A stretch of 19,417 nt of DNA from Chlamydomonas sphaeroides (GCA_001662425.1 BDDC01000153.1:78410-97826), one strand, 5' to 3'. Counted from the stretch's first letter, positions 1-10,583 are shown. Notes: generated from the sequence alone by a model not told the origin. Program-made: numbers and translations.

Positions 1-1
1 G

Positions 2-220
2 CCGCTGCCGCACTCGCCACCACCCTCTCCGCGGCCTCCCTCTCCGGCACCGCCCTCGCCGCCGCCTCCAAGCCCCAAGCCGCCGTCGCCGCCGCCCCCG
101 TCGCCGTCACCGCCGCCCCCATCGCCGCCGCCGCCGAGCCCTAAGCCGCCCTCGCCGCCGCCGCCGGCCCCCAAGCCGCCGACCCCCGGGTCGGGCCCCA
201 AGCCGTCGGCAGCACCACCG
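2..220 (+). repeat. PPSP/PPSPK proline-rich stalk of gene 1
   Basis: Read in the frame fixed by the splice site at 381, the sequence is a run of PPSP, PPPPSP and SPKPPSP units with Lys about every 10-15 residues. Such stretches are typically hydroxylated and arabinosylated in volvocine wall proteins and form a stiff rod. The GCC/CCG-rich DNA stays open in several frames, so the frame was chosen from the downstream exon. The stalk continues upstream of the window. Confidence 0.85.
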
Positions 221-3200
221 CCGCCCAACAACAATGGCGGCCGCTCGGAGGAGGAGGAGGAGGAGGATCGCTACCCGCCAGCGCCGCCGATGCAGCCGCA
301 GTGGCCCCCTGTCGCTCCCTCACCGCCGCCCATGTTCCTTCCGCCACACCCACCAGAGGGGGACCGCCGCGAGATCGGCAGGTGCGCTGTCCCGCGGGTG
401 CCACAGCGCTGGCTGGCATTTGGTGGGGCCATTGCTGCGATGCCAGTGTGCTCGTCAGCCGTGTCACGAGGGCGCCCAGCAACACCAGCACCGGGCCGCC
501 GATCGCCGGAGGGCTCGATGTGGCCTGCGGCACAGCTCCCCGCACCCGAGATTTATGCATACCTGCCCGGGACATCTATCTGCCTGGCTCCCTCTTCCTA
601 GCTCCCTTTGCCTGCCCCTGCTGAGCCGCTGCTGCCGCTGTGTGGCCGCAACGCATGCAGGTATGTGCTGCTGGCCAGCTCCATGATTGTTGCGGTGCAC
701 TTGGTGGAGGTGCCGGGCAGCGAGAACTTCCTCTTCATGGAACGTCCCTCGGGCTATCACCCGGACGGCACGCGCACCATCGCGGGCTTCATGAACATGC
801 GCACCGGCAACTTCACGCACATCTTTTCGCCGGACGGGCTCTTTTGCTGCGGCCACACGCTGATGGATAGCGGCGACGTGGTGATTGTGGGCGGGCACCA
901 GGTGCGGCTGCCACAAGAAAAGCACACGTTGCGCTAGACCTCAAGCACACGTCGCACAAAGAATCAAACACAATGTGGCACATGAGTGGCGATTAGTGGC
1001 GTCGCGAAATGGCGTGTGCCTATCAGGGGCCGGGGCGCCGGGCCCCGCGCCCGCCCACGCATCCTCGCAACCCCGCTCTCGGGAGAGGAGCGGCCGGGGC
1101 GGCAGCGGCTGCTGCGCGGCTGCGGGCGGGTCCTCGGGCCGTGCTGAACTGCGGCGGCCTGGCTCGGCGACTTCTTGTTTGTGCTGGGGCAGGGGCGTCT
1201 TGTGGGCAGCGCCCGGCACCGGCAGCAGGCCGTGGCGGTGGCAGGTCACGGCACGGACGTCAGGGAGGGCCTGATCGCGGCTGCGCTCACCCGCCCGCCT
1301 CAGGCCAACGCCGGCTACCCCGACGGCATGAAGTCGGTGCGCACCTTCAACAAGACGTGCACCGACCTGGCGCTGCGCAAGATCAACAACATGGGCTGGC
1401 GCCGCTGGTGCGTGGTTGGCTAGGAGCGGCGGCGGCGAGGAGCCATCGCGCTTGGTTGGGTGGCATGTACCTCCCAGACATGAGGGAGCCACTGGGCAGC
1501 CCGGGTGGGCCGAATGCCAGCAGTCCGCGCCGTGGCGCGAGCGCCAATGGGGAGGTGGCGGCTCACGCAACCCTGTCGCGCTGCCCTCTGTCATTCCGCT
1601 TGCTTGCCCTTTGGCAATACCCAGTTCCTCGCTCTTGTGTCCGCGCCGGCCCGCCGCAGGTACCCCACCGCGACGCTGCTGCCGCCGGGCTGGGTCATGA
1701 TCATGGGCGGCACGCAGGGCGTGGGCGCGGGCACCGCCAACAACCCCTTCTGGGAGATGTACTTTCCCCGCAACAACACGCTCAAGCCGCACGCCATGAG
1801 GCCCGCCTACCTAGACGCCGCGGAGCAGGTACGCATTTTCACCGTGCTTAGTACTTGTTACAGATATCTGAACACACTGGCGGCCGGCCGGCTGTCTTGT
1901 TGCCGTCGCGCACCCAGCCCAGCTCCCCAGCAGCGGCATGATCCCTAGCTCCCCACCGCCCTGCCTTTCCACGCTGCCCTGCCGCGCCCCAGGTCTACTA
2001 CCCCTTCAACTACGTGCTGCCCAGCGGCCTGATGTTCACCTTTTGCGGCCGCAACGGCTGGATAATGGACTACATGAACAACACCTGGCTGCAGGAGGTG
2101 CCGCGGCTGAGGGGCTACGGCAACACGCAGTTCCCCTTCACTGGCACCAGCGTGCTGCTGGGGCTCTACCCAGAGACCAACTACACGGTGAGCTGATCGG
2201 CGGTGGCGCGGCACAGGAGGTCGGCGCGTGCCTCGGTGTGACGAGCGCGAACCGGCGCAATCTAAGGGCGCGCTGGCGCGCGGGTAGCACGACTATAGAA
2301 CACACACGAGAGGATCACAAGAGATTAAGTCACGGGGTGCTGGTAGCAACCTCGTCACGGGAATGCCTGTCAGGGAATAGCTGGCAGTGCCTGGCAACCT
2401 GGCGCACATACGCTATGCTATTTTGGGCAATGCTGCATTGCTGAAATGCCGCCCTCTGTCTTGCCAACGCACTGGGCAGGTCGAGATTATGTTGTTCGGC
2501 GGCCAGAAAGAGGCGTCCAACAAGGACCTCACCATCGTGGCCAACCGCGGCTCCAACCGGCTCAAGCTGTTTTACGACCCGAACACCCGCAACTACACGT
2601 TTGACGGCTGGCTGTACGAGAACATGCCCATCGGCCGCGTCATGCCCGACTCGGTGCTGCTGCCCAACGGCAAGGTCGTCATCCTCAACGGAGCAAACGT
2701 AAGTGATTGTCGTCGTCGTCACTGCGCTGCCAGGGTGCGGGAAAACTGATGCTTCGGCTCAGCCACCACCGGACCACGTGCAAACATACCCATGCAGCAT
2801 TGCCAGCCGGATGCGAAGCTCCTCTTTGCCCCTGTCAGCTGCCAATGCCCGTCAACCTCACCCCGCCCTGCCCCGTCCACCCCTCCCTCCCAGACCGGCC
2901 TGGCCGGCGACTCTGCCTCGGGCGGCGAGTCCCGCGCCAACCACCCAGTCATGCACGCAGACCTGTACGACCCGGACGCGCCGCAGCGCGAGCGCTACCG
3001 CACGCTCGCCACCACTCGCATCGCGCGCATGTACCACTCGACCTCCTGCCTCACCATCGACGGCACCATCATCGTGACCGGCTGCGACCGCTGCTACCGG
3101 TTCCAGGTCTACCCGGGCGATGAGTTCGACCCGTCGCCAACCAGCAAGGTAGGGAGCACGCAGGGAGCAGGGAGCTGGGACCGGCGCGCAGCGGGCGAGC

Positions 3201-3820
3201 CGCAGGCTGCCGGGGTGCCGCTGCGACGCACTGCGCTGCCTGACTGAGGGCCCTGACACCATCCTCCGTCCGTACGCCCGCAGGCCGAGTACCGTACGGA
3301 GATCTTCTACCCGCCGTACTTCTACATGGACGAGTCCAAGCCCAACATCACGCATCTGCCCACCGATGTCATAGCCTATCAGGCCGAGTTCACCATCCAC
3401 TACACCTTCCCCTCGTACAGCGGCCTGTTCAACCTAGCCATCCCGCCGCCACGCCCACCGCGCTCGCCGCTGTCCCCCGGCAAGCGCGCGCCGCCGCCAC
3501 GGCCGCCGCGGCCGCCGCCGCCAGGTGTCACCGACCGCGTCACGCGTGTCGTACTGGTGGCGCCGTGCAGCGTGACGCACTCGTTCAACGTGCACCAGCG
3601 CGTCATCGGGCTGGAGATCGTGGAAGATGTGCCGTCGCAGGGCCGGCTGGTGGTGCGGGGGCCGCCGCATATGAACATCGCCATCCCGGGCATGTACAAG
3701 CTGTTCCTGCTGCAGGGCGACGTGTACAGCGTGGGCCGCTGGGTAACCGTGCCGCGGCCGGCGCGGGACGAGCCGGGTTGGCGCTGGGGCCATGACTCGC
3801 GCGCGCCCACCGGCAGTTGA
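2..3820 (+). CDS. Gene 1: secreted copper radical oxidase (glyoxal oxidase-like) with proline-rich stalk, 5' end missing
   Basis: Exons: 2-381, 661-901, 1304-1407, 1660-1828, 1993-2187, 2480-2698, 2894-3148, 3284-3820 (TGA 3818-3820). All junctions are GT-AG, keep phase, and match gene 2; 699 residues are visible. The family (glyoxal oxidase N-terminal domain plus DUF1929-like C-terminal domain) oxidises aldehydes or alcohols and releases H2O2 outside the cell. Active-site signatures seen: FCCG with the cross-link Cys at 845-847, RWYPT with the modified Tyr at 1661-1663, RMYHS with Tyr-His at 3032-3037, and VTHSFN with His at 3578-3580. The first exon encodes a PPSP/PPSPK stalk, then a run of six Glu, then a YPPAPP linker. 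Several N-x-T sequons fit secretion. The signal peptide must lie upstream of the window. The true substrate cannot be told from sequence; galactose oxidase-like activity is possible. Confidence 0.9.
3443..3526 (+). other. Proline-rich insert inside the C-terminal domain of gene 1
   Basis: This 28-codon stretch (PPPRPPRSPLSP, then GKRAPPPRPP and PPPPG) lies between the FTIHYTFPSY strand and the VTRVVLVAPCSVTHSFN strand of the DUF1929-like domain. It comes before the last copper-ligand His. Gene 2 has a counterpart of similar length but different sequence, so the insert is a stable part of this subfamily. It probably forms an exposed, possibly Hyp-glycosylated loop. Confidence 0.8.
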
Positions 3821-5106
3821 GTTGAGAACTGAGTTCAGGGGAGAACTGAGTTTAGGGGAGAACTGAGTTTAGGGGAGAACGAGCCCCTTGGTTGGGGATA
3901 TTGCGGATACTGGTGTGGAGGAGGCCGAGCGCTGTGGGCTGCGAGCGTCCGACGGAGGATTGGTTAGTGGCATGCCCGCATAGCATGAGGGCGAGATTGC
4001 GTTGCGGTGGGCGTGCAGGAGGTGGCCATTCATTCCGGGCGACCGGCGGCGCCGCTGAGTCGACCTCGGCAGGGCAGGGCCGCGCTGCCAGGACCTCGTG
4101 CATGTGGCACTGCATAGGGTTGGGGGCGCAGGCGACTCAGCAGGTGCAGTGCAGGATAGCTGTGACAGCAGGCTGATAGAACTAAAGCGAAAGGCTGCGA
4201 GGCGGGGCGCTTCGGGCCTGACAGCTGGCGCCACACGCAGGGATGCGTTGGCGGCTGTCCAAGTTCCGAGGCAAGGTGAGCACTGTCGGGATTGCGAGCA
4301 CCGTTATCACCGGTGGGCGCAACTGTGGTCTTTCTTTGCTTGCAATTTCCGTCGGCGACGGTGCCGCTGGCGCCGCGCAGCGGCAGCAGCTATCTTACCT
4401 CGAGCGTGGAGGCGTGCACACGGATATTGAGGGTGCCTAGGTCCTTGCAGAGGCGTCAGTTGTGGTTGGAGCTTGCATCGGAATGGTCGGCAGAGGCGGA
4501 CGGATCGTGGAATTGGGGACGCAGAGCTGATGCGTAAGACGAGCGCTCTGTGACACGACGTGGCGGCGCCCTTGTCCCCATCGTGGACCCCGGTTACGTT
4601 CTGGTACATTGTGTTCGCGCGTCGCGGAACTTGAGCCGCGACGGTTGTGTCAGAAGGCGTGCCAGGAGCGCCCGGGCTGTGTCGGGGAACCCTCGTGGGG
4701 CAACCGCCGGTAGCGCAGCCCCGTCTCCTCGTCTTCCAGGCTGCCTCCCCAGCACAGCAGTCACAGCAGCGGCCAGCAGCTTACGTGGACCCCACCCACG
4801 CGCAATGCTGAGGTCAGGGTGGCCTCTTTTGGGGGCGAGCCATGCACCCATGCACAGTTGGGGAGGTTTTGAGCATGGGAATGGCCACGACATATGCCAC
4901 GGCGACGTACCATAGGACCGGGCCACACAGACAACGTCGAGCCCAAGGACACACAGACATACGACTTCTACTGACATCAACACAAATCGCAATACGTAGC
5001 CGCAAACTGGGCTCGCGACAATTCGCGCTTGTCATCGTGACCGAACCCATCGTTGCCTCGCGGTCATGATAGACAAAGCTACTTGAAGTGATCGCCTATT
5101 TGCCCG
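3821..5106. other. Region between oxidase genes 1 and 2
   Basis: This 1.29-kb stretch should contain the 3' UTR of gene 1 and the promoter and 5' UTR of gene 2. I see no ORF with coding character and no RNA gene. The usual volvocine polyadenylation signal TGTAA is absent on the plus strand here; TGCAA near 4341 is the closest variant I noticed. No clear TATA box precedes 5107. Confidence 0.6.
3824..3880. repeat. 17-bp tandem repeat, about 3.4 copies
   Basis: The unit GAGAACTGAGTTTAGGG recurs with period 17 directly after the stop codon of gene 1. The first copy differs by one base (TTC for TTT), and a six-base partial copy ends the array. It lies in the probable 3' UTR. No function is evident. 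Confidence 0.9.
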
Positions 5107-5212
5107 ATGTGGCCGGGGGACTTGTTAGCCCTCCGGACGCAACGGCGGGCGCAAAGTCGTCGTTACTTCCCGCTCCTCGTGATAGCGGCGCTGCTTACTT
5201 GCAAGGCATTAG
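5107..5212 (+). other. Signal-peptide exon of gene 2
   Basis: ATG at 5107 opens a 35-codon frame: an Arg-rich stretch of about 20 residues, then FPLLVIAALLTC, then KAL, ending at a consensus gtaagt donor at 5213. The split Gly codon joins in phase to the acceptor at 5349 (pyrimidine-rich tract ending in aacag). The exon is too short for ORF searches and is likely to be missed. The n-region is longer than usual, so uncleaved membrane anchoring is an alternative. Confidence 0.7.
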
Positions 5213-8200
5213 GTAAGTGATATGATGATAATGGCGATGTGTGTGCGCTAGCGCAACGGGTCGGCATGGCGTCGACGAATCGTGCAGCGCAAGCGCCATA
5301 CGCCCGCCCTATGCCGCTGATAATACCCCGTCCCGGATCTTGGCAACAGGGGCGCCACCTGCGCCTGAACCATGGCCTTCGTCCACACCGGGTCTGCGGC
5401 CATCGCCACAGCCCGCCACAACCCCGACCGCAACTCCGGCGCCCCACGCAATCAGCTCTCCGAGCTCTAGACCCGCGACGGCACCCGCCAGCGGCCCCCA
5501 GTCGCAGGCTTCGCCGCGTGCGGAACCGGCCCCCATCCCTATGGCAGCTCCACAGGCGCAGCCATCGCCGCAGGGCGTTCCGGGCCCTTCGCCTTCAACG
5601 GCGTCGCCACAGCCGCAGCCCGGGTCCAAACCCAGCCCGGGCCCATCGGAAACAGGCGGCAGTCAGCCCTCAGCAACACCCAACGGGGCGCAGCCTCCTA
5701 AACGCTCGCCGCCGCCTCCGTTGCTTCCGGGTCCACCCGAGTGGACCGAGCCGCCCACGGGGCCAACGCTGCCGCCCCTGCAGCGGCGAAACCAGCCACC
5801 TCGCACACCCCCGCCGGCCCCTCCGCGGCCGCCTCGGCCGCCCTCGCCACCGCCGCCCACGCCACCAGAAATCCCCATGCCGCCCATGCTGCCCAACCTG
5901 CCGCCCACCGTGCGGAGAGAGCGGCCGCCGCCACCCGCGCCGCCGCCGCCCTCGCCGGGCCCGCCGGCGCCGCCATCCCCCAACCCGCCGAGGCCATCGC
6001 CGCCCTCGCCGCCGCCGCCGCGCAGCCCGCCACCTAAGGCCCCGCCGCCCAACGGCAAGCCAGCTCCGCGGCCGCCGCCGCGGAGCACCGAGACGGCCTA
6101 CCCGCCGGCGCCGCCGACGCAGCCGCAGTGGCCGCCCGTGGCGCCCTTCCCGCCGCCCAAGTTCTTTCCGCCCAACCCGCCGGAGGGCGACCGCCGCGAA
6201 ATCGGCAGGTGCGCTGCGCGCCCAGGCCCCAAACTTGTGGGTTGCTGGCTTGCTGCCAAGGCCCAACGGTATCTTGGCGAGCCGAGCCCTATGGTCAAAG
6301 CGGCGAAGCTCGCCATCGCTGTGCGATCATGCGACGCCCCCGGTCCCCGGCGGCCTCAGAAGGGGCTCCAGCACGCGCGCAGACACGGCCCGCGCGGCGC
6401 GATCTTGCCCAAGCGCGCCAGGCTGCCCGGCGGCTGACCCCGCCCGCTGCTTCCTTGCCCAGGGCACAGAGAGCCAGCCATCCGATCGCGCCCCTTCCGC
6501 TCCCGTCCGCACAGGTTCCAAATCATCGGCCGCTCCATGGTCGTTGCGGTTCACCTGGTGGAGGTGCCGGGCAGCGAGAACTACCTGTTCCTGGAGCGGC
6601 CCAGCGGCTACCATCCGGACGGCTCGCGCACCATTGCGGGCTTCATGAGCATGCGCACGGGGAAGTGGACGCACGTGTTCTCGCCGGACGGGCTCTTCTG
6701 CTGCGGCCACACGCTGCTGGACTCGGGACACGTGCTCATCGTGGGCGGGCACCAGGTGGGGCCGAGGGTCCTGGCTTGCCGCTGGGCAGCATCTGAACCT
6801 TCGAGAGCGAGGGGCCGTGTGGCGTGTGACATGGGGCACACGCAGCAGCGCTGCCGCCCCCGGGATGATTGGCCTTGCGGGAGGGCGCCGGGCCGGGCGC
6901 CAGACCGTATGCAGGTGCATCTGTGTCCGTGTGCCCGTGTGTGTCCAGAATTAGTGTGTGTAGGTATGTGGGGTTCTGCGTGCGTTGGGGCGGTTGGGGA
7001 GCGTGTGCGCCACCGCAAGCGAGCCGTGCCGGTCCCTCTGCCTGCCTCAGGCCAACGCCGGCTACCCCGACGGCATGAAGTCGGTGCGGACCTTCAACAG
7101 GACCTGCACCGATCCGGCGCTGCGTAAGGTCAACGAGATGGGCTGGCGCCGATGGTGGGTGCTGGCTTGAAGCAGCGGCGAGGAAGTGAAAGCATCGTGT
7201 GTGGTTGGGTGGCGTTTGAGGCGCCGGCCAGCATGCAGCCAGTCTGGGATTAAGCATATGGGCCTGCTGTCGGCGCGGCAGGGGCAAGGACCGGGCAAAC
7301 GAAGGCCGGTGAGGACCGGTCGGCGGCGCCCGCCATCCTGTCGCGCTCCCCTGTACCGCCACAGGTACCCCACCGCGACGCTTCTGCCGCCGGGCTGGGT
7401 CATGATCATGGGCGGCACGCAGGGCGTGGGCGCGGGCACCCAGAACAACGCGTTCTGGGAGATGTACTACCCGGAGACCAACGATATCGTGCCGCACGCC
7501 ATGAGGCCCGCCTACCTAGACCAGTCGGAGCAGGTGGGCGCGCTTCGTCCGGGCAGCGCTCCTTGGCTTCTAGATTAAAGCCCGCCGGCAGCTAAGCCCT
7601 GGCCCCTCCCCTCCCTTCGTCCGGCAACCGCAGATTTACTACCCCTTCAACTACGTGCTGCCGGAGGGCCTCATGTTCACGTTCTGTGGCCGCTCCGGCT
7701 GGATCTTCGACTACATGACCAACAACTGGATCCAGGGCGTGCCGCGGCTGCGCGGCAGCTCAAACACGCAGTTCCCCTTCACCGGCACCAGCGTGCTGCT
7801 GCCGCTGTACCCGGAGCGCAACTATGCGGTAGGCTGGCCCGACCTGTGCACTGAAGATAGGCCAGGGCTTGCATACCGGTAGAACGTTGGGACCTCGCGA
7901 AACTAGCTGACTTGAATTGTGTTTGTGTGCGCGTGCGCCGCAGGTGGAGATCATGCTGTTTGGCGGGCAGCGCGAGGCGGCCAACCGCGACCTGTCCATT
8001 GTGGCCAATAAGGGCGCCAACCGGCTCAAGCTGTTCTACAATCGCGAGGCGGGCAACTACACGTTTGAGGGCTGGGCCACGGAGGAGATGCCCGTCGGCC
8101 GCGTCATGCCCGACTCGGTGCTGCTGCCCAACGGCAAGGTCGTCATCCTCAACGGAGCAAACGTGAGAGGCCGTCGTCGCCGTGACTCACGGGGCCAGAA

Positions 8201-9463
8201 GCACACGAACCGCAGAGCGTGCCAGGCCTGGGAAGGAAACGCCCTTGCCCTTACACAACTCCTGCTGTGCTACCCAAATCCTGCACGTCTGGTCCGTTTA
8301 CCCCGCCCACAGCGCGGCCTGGCTGGCGATTCTGCCTCGGGCGGCGACTCGCGCGCCGACTTCCCGATCCTCACAGCCGACATCTACGATCCCGAGGCAC
8401 CGCTGGGCATGCGCTTCCGCACGCTCGCTGCGTCGCGCATCCCGCGAATGTACCACTCGACCGCCTGCCTCACCATTGACGGCACCATCTTCATCACCGG
8501 CTGCGACCGCTGCTACCGCTACGAGGTTCTGCCGGGCACCGAGTACGATCCGTCGCCCACCAGCAAGGTGAGCTTGAACGCCCGGGCGGGCGTCTGCGAG
8601 GCGAGGACAAGGGCACTTCGCCTCGGAACGTTGGGCCGCGGCGTCGCCGCCGCCCCTCGTGACGCACGCGCGCACGCGTCGGCCAAGGCCCTGACGCCGA
8701 AACCCGTCCGTACGCCCGCAGGCCGAGTACCGTACGGAGATCTTCTACCCGCCGTACTTCTTCATGGAGGACATCAAGCCGCGCATTACGTACATCCCAA
8801 CCGCCACCATGAACTACCAGATGCCCTTCACCATCGGATACACCTTTCCCTCCTACGACTTTGGCGCCTTCCCCACCAACGTTACCGACGACAGCAACAT
8901 GCCCTCGCCGCCGCCGCCGCCGCGCAAGCGGCCGCCACCCAACCCGCCGCCCGGCCCCAAGCCGCCGCCGCCCAAGCGACTGACCGAGATTGGCGACCGC
9001 GTCACGCGTGTCGTACTGGTGGCGCCGTGCAGCGTGACGCACTCGTTCAACGTGCACCAGCGCGTCATCGGGCTGGAGATCCTCAGCGACAACCCGCGCG
9101 AGGGCAAGATCACGGTCAAGGGGCCGCCGCACATGAACATCGCCATCCCCGGCATGTACAAGTGAGCTGCTGCCAGGCTGCTAGCTGCGCAGAGGGTCGG
9201 GTCACTCGGGCCTCTACATCGGACAGCACAGGCAGCGTGCGCAGCAACCCAATGCGTGCTCACCGCCGGCCCAAGGCGGTGCCCCGGTACCGGTGGTGCG
9301 TGCGAGTGCTGGCAGCCCGCCCAGGCTGACCCGTGCTGCCCCGCCGGCGCTGCTCCGCAGGCTGTTCTTGGTGCGAGGCGATGTGTACAGCCTAGGTACC
9401 TGGATCACCGTCCCCCGGCCGCCGTCGGGAGGCGTGGGGTGGAAGTGGGGCTGGGACCCCTGA
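5107..9463 (+). CDS. Gene 2: secreted copper radical oxidase (glyoxal oxidase-like), complete, tandem paralogue of gene 1
   Basis: Exons: 5107-5212, 5350-6208, 6515-6755, 7051-7154, 7365-7533, 7634-7828, 7944-8162, 8313-8567, 8722-9161, 9361-9463; 896 residues. Residues 1-35 are a basic stretch then FPLLVIAALLTC, a signal peptide or signal anchor. Residues 36 to about 315 are proline-rich. The catalytic module begins near residue 322. Predicted radical/copper residues are Cys384 (FCCG), Tyr438 (RWYPT), Tyr678-His679 (RMYHS) and His823 (VTHSFN). All are intact, so the enzyme should be active and make H2O2 outside the cell. Exons 3-8 have exactly the lengths of gene 1 exons 2-7, and several introns are still recognisably similar, so the duplication is not ancient. 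Start choice: an ATG reading into the hydrophobic exon and a good gtaagt donor. The long frame around 5241 opens only with GTG and has no signal sequence. Confidence 0.9.
5350..6160 (+). repeat. Proline-rich N-terminal region of gene 2
   Basis: About 270 residues begin rich in Pro, Ala, Ser, Thr and Gln and become PPSP/PPPP-like from about 5780 on, ending in the YPPAPP linker shared with gene 1. Compared with gene 1's stalk, the first half is less regular and lacks regular SPK units. It probably forms an extended wall-associated rod. Confidence 0.8.
8902..8979 (+). other. Proline-rich insert inside the C-terminal domain of gene 2
   Basis: The 26 codons read PSPPPPPRKRPPP, then NPPPGPKPPPPKR, between the FTIGYTFPSYDF and VTRVVLVAPCSV strands. 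The position is the same as in gene 1, but the sequence has diverged while the flanks are nearly identical. The many Lys and Arg suggest a basic, solvent-exposed loop. Confidence 0.8.
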
Positions 9464-10213
9464 TCGGGACACGCGCTCAGCAGAGCCCACGCGGAGCTCC
9501 GTTCCTCGACCGGGCATCCAGCAGGCGAGCCGCGGCCGCGGCTGGAGCCGCTGCTCGGGCGCGTTGGCGCAACCGCCCCGCTGGGGCGCTGGTGTGCGGG
9601 CGGCGTACGTGCGCACTGTGCGCCTGCTACGCCGGGACGGGACGACTGGACGCTGAGGAGGCGGGCTGAAGGCGCCACACATAAACGCCACAAGGCCTTC
9701 ACTTCAGGAGGGCGTTGGCTTGGTGCAAGCCCATGGGCTTTGAGGGACTGCAGAAAGGTGGGCACAGCGTAGGCTTAGGGGCAGCCGAGCAGGCTTTCTT
9801 GCTGCTTACTCGCGGGGCGTTGGTTCCATGGTCGATTGCCGCATCAGGGCAGGCGCCCGCGGCCGCAGCGATGCGGCCCAGATGACGCATTGGCACTGGC
9901 TTAGTCAGCAGGTTGTTACTCTCTTGAGGGTTAGGCAGGACTGAGTGGAGGCTTGGGCCGGCGCATTCGCTGGGCCCGGAGCACATGGCGCTTCTGCGCC
10001 TTTGAGTTGTGTCTTGGTTATGCTTGACTGCAGCATCTGTGCTTGCGGTGCCGTACGTAGGCAGACTTACAAAGGCCCCTGGGGCTTTCTCTCTCTTGCT
10101 TTCGTGTTGTCTGCGTCCACAGCAATCTGCGGGTCGTCTGGCTCGCTAGCGTACATGCCAGGCTGCTCCTTGAGATAGCCATGACGTGCGCGGCGGTTTT
10201 GAGATTTACGATG

Positions 10214-10218
10214 TGTAA
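10214..10218 (+). terminator. Candidate polyadenylation signal TGTAA for gene 2
   Basis: This is the first plus-strand TGTAA I find after the stop codon of gene 2. It would give a 3' UTR of roughly 770 nt, normal for volvocine genes, which use TGTAA a short way before the cleavage site. The call rests on the motif and distance only. Confidence 0.45.
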
Positions 10219-10556
10219 GCTTGGCATGAGCGCGGCTTTCAACAGAGCAGCAGGTGGAAGTACGAGTCAGAGAAGGGTAACCAAGACAACCCGCGTTTCT
10301 TACAACAAAGCTCTGCGCGCAGCCGCCCGGGGCCCTGTTCCAGGCCGTGTCCCAGGCACCCTCAGGCGCCGAGCGGGGCATCCCATGACGCAAGGCCATG
10401 CCCCATCGAAGGCGCTCCGCTTACCCCCGCACGTCCACAGTACCCAACGGCGGACCCGGCGAAGCCGCACAGACCCCTTGTAGTAGGCAGTTTCGCCCAC
10501 CGAGCAGGAGGTCTCTCGAGATGCTCCGCGGAGCCACGGGAGTGGTATTTATGTGA

Positions 10557-10583
10557 GGTGTAGCACCTGTTACACCCGTAACA
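10557..10583. repeat. Two overlapping inverted repeats
   Basis: GGTGTA at 10557-10562 pairs with TACACC at 10571-10576 across 8 bases. TGTTAC at 10568-10573 pairs perfectly with GTAACA at 10578-10583 across ACCC. The two are mutually exclusive hairpins. The minus-strand TGTAA falls within the arms. Confidence 0.6.

Noticed and set aside
941..1792. Minus-strand 283-codon open frame opposite gene 1
   Set aside because: It crosses two introns and two exons of gene 1 on the opposite strand and has no domain character. GC-rich coding DNA commonly leaves such shadow frames open.
5670..6266. Minus-strand Gly/Arg-rich frames opposite the gene 2 proline-rich exon
   Set aside because: They are the reverse reading of CCG/CCC proline codons. 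The plus strand has a signal exon, splice phase and paralogue support.
7917..9329. Plus-strand 470-codon frame as one exon
   Set aside because: It reads through two introns and changes frame relative to the true last exons (AEYRTEIFYPPYF). The paralogue shows the spliced form.
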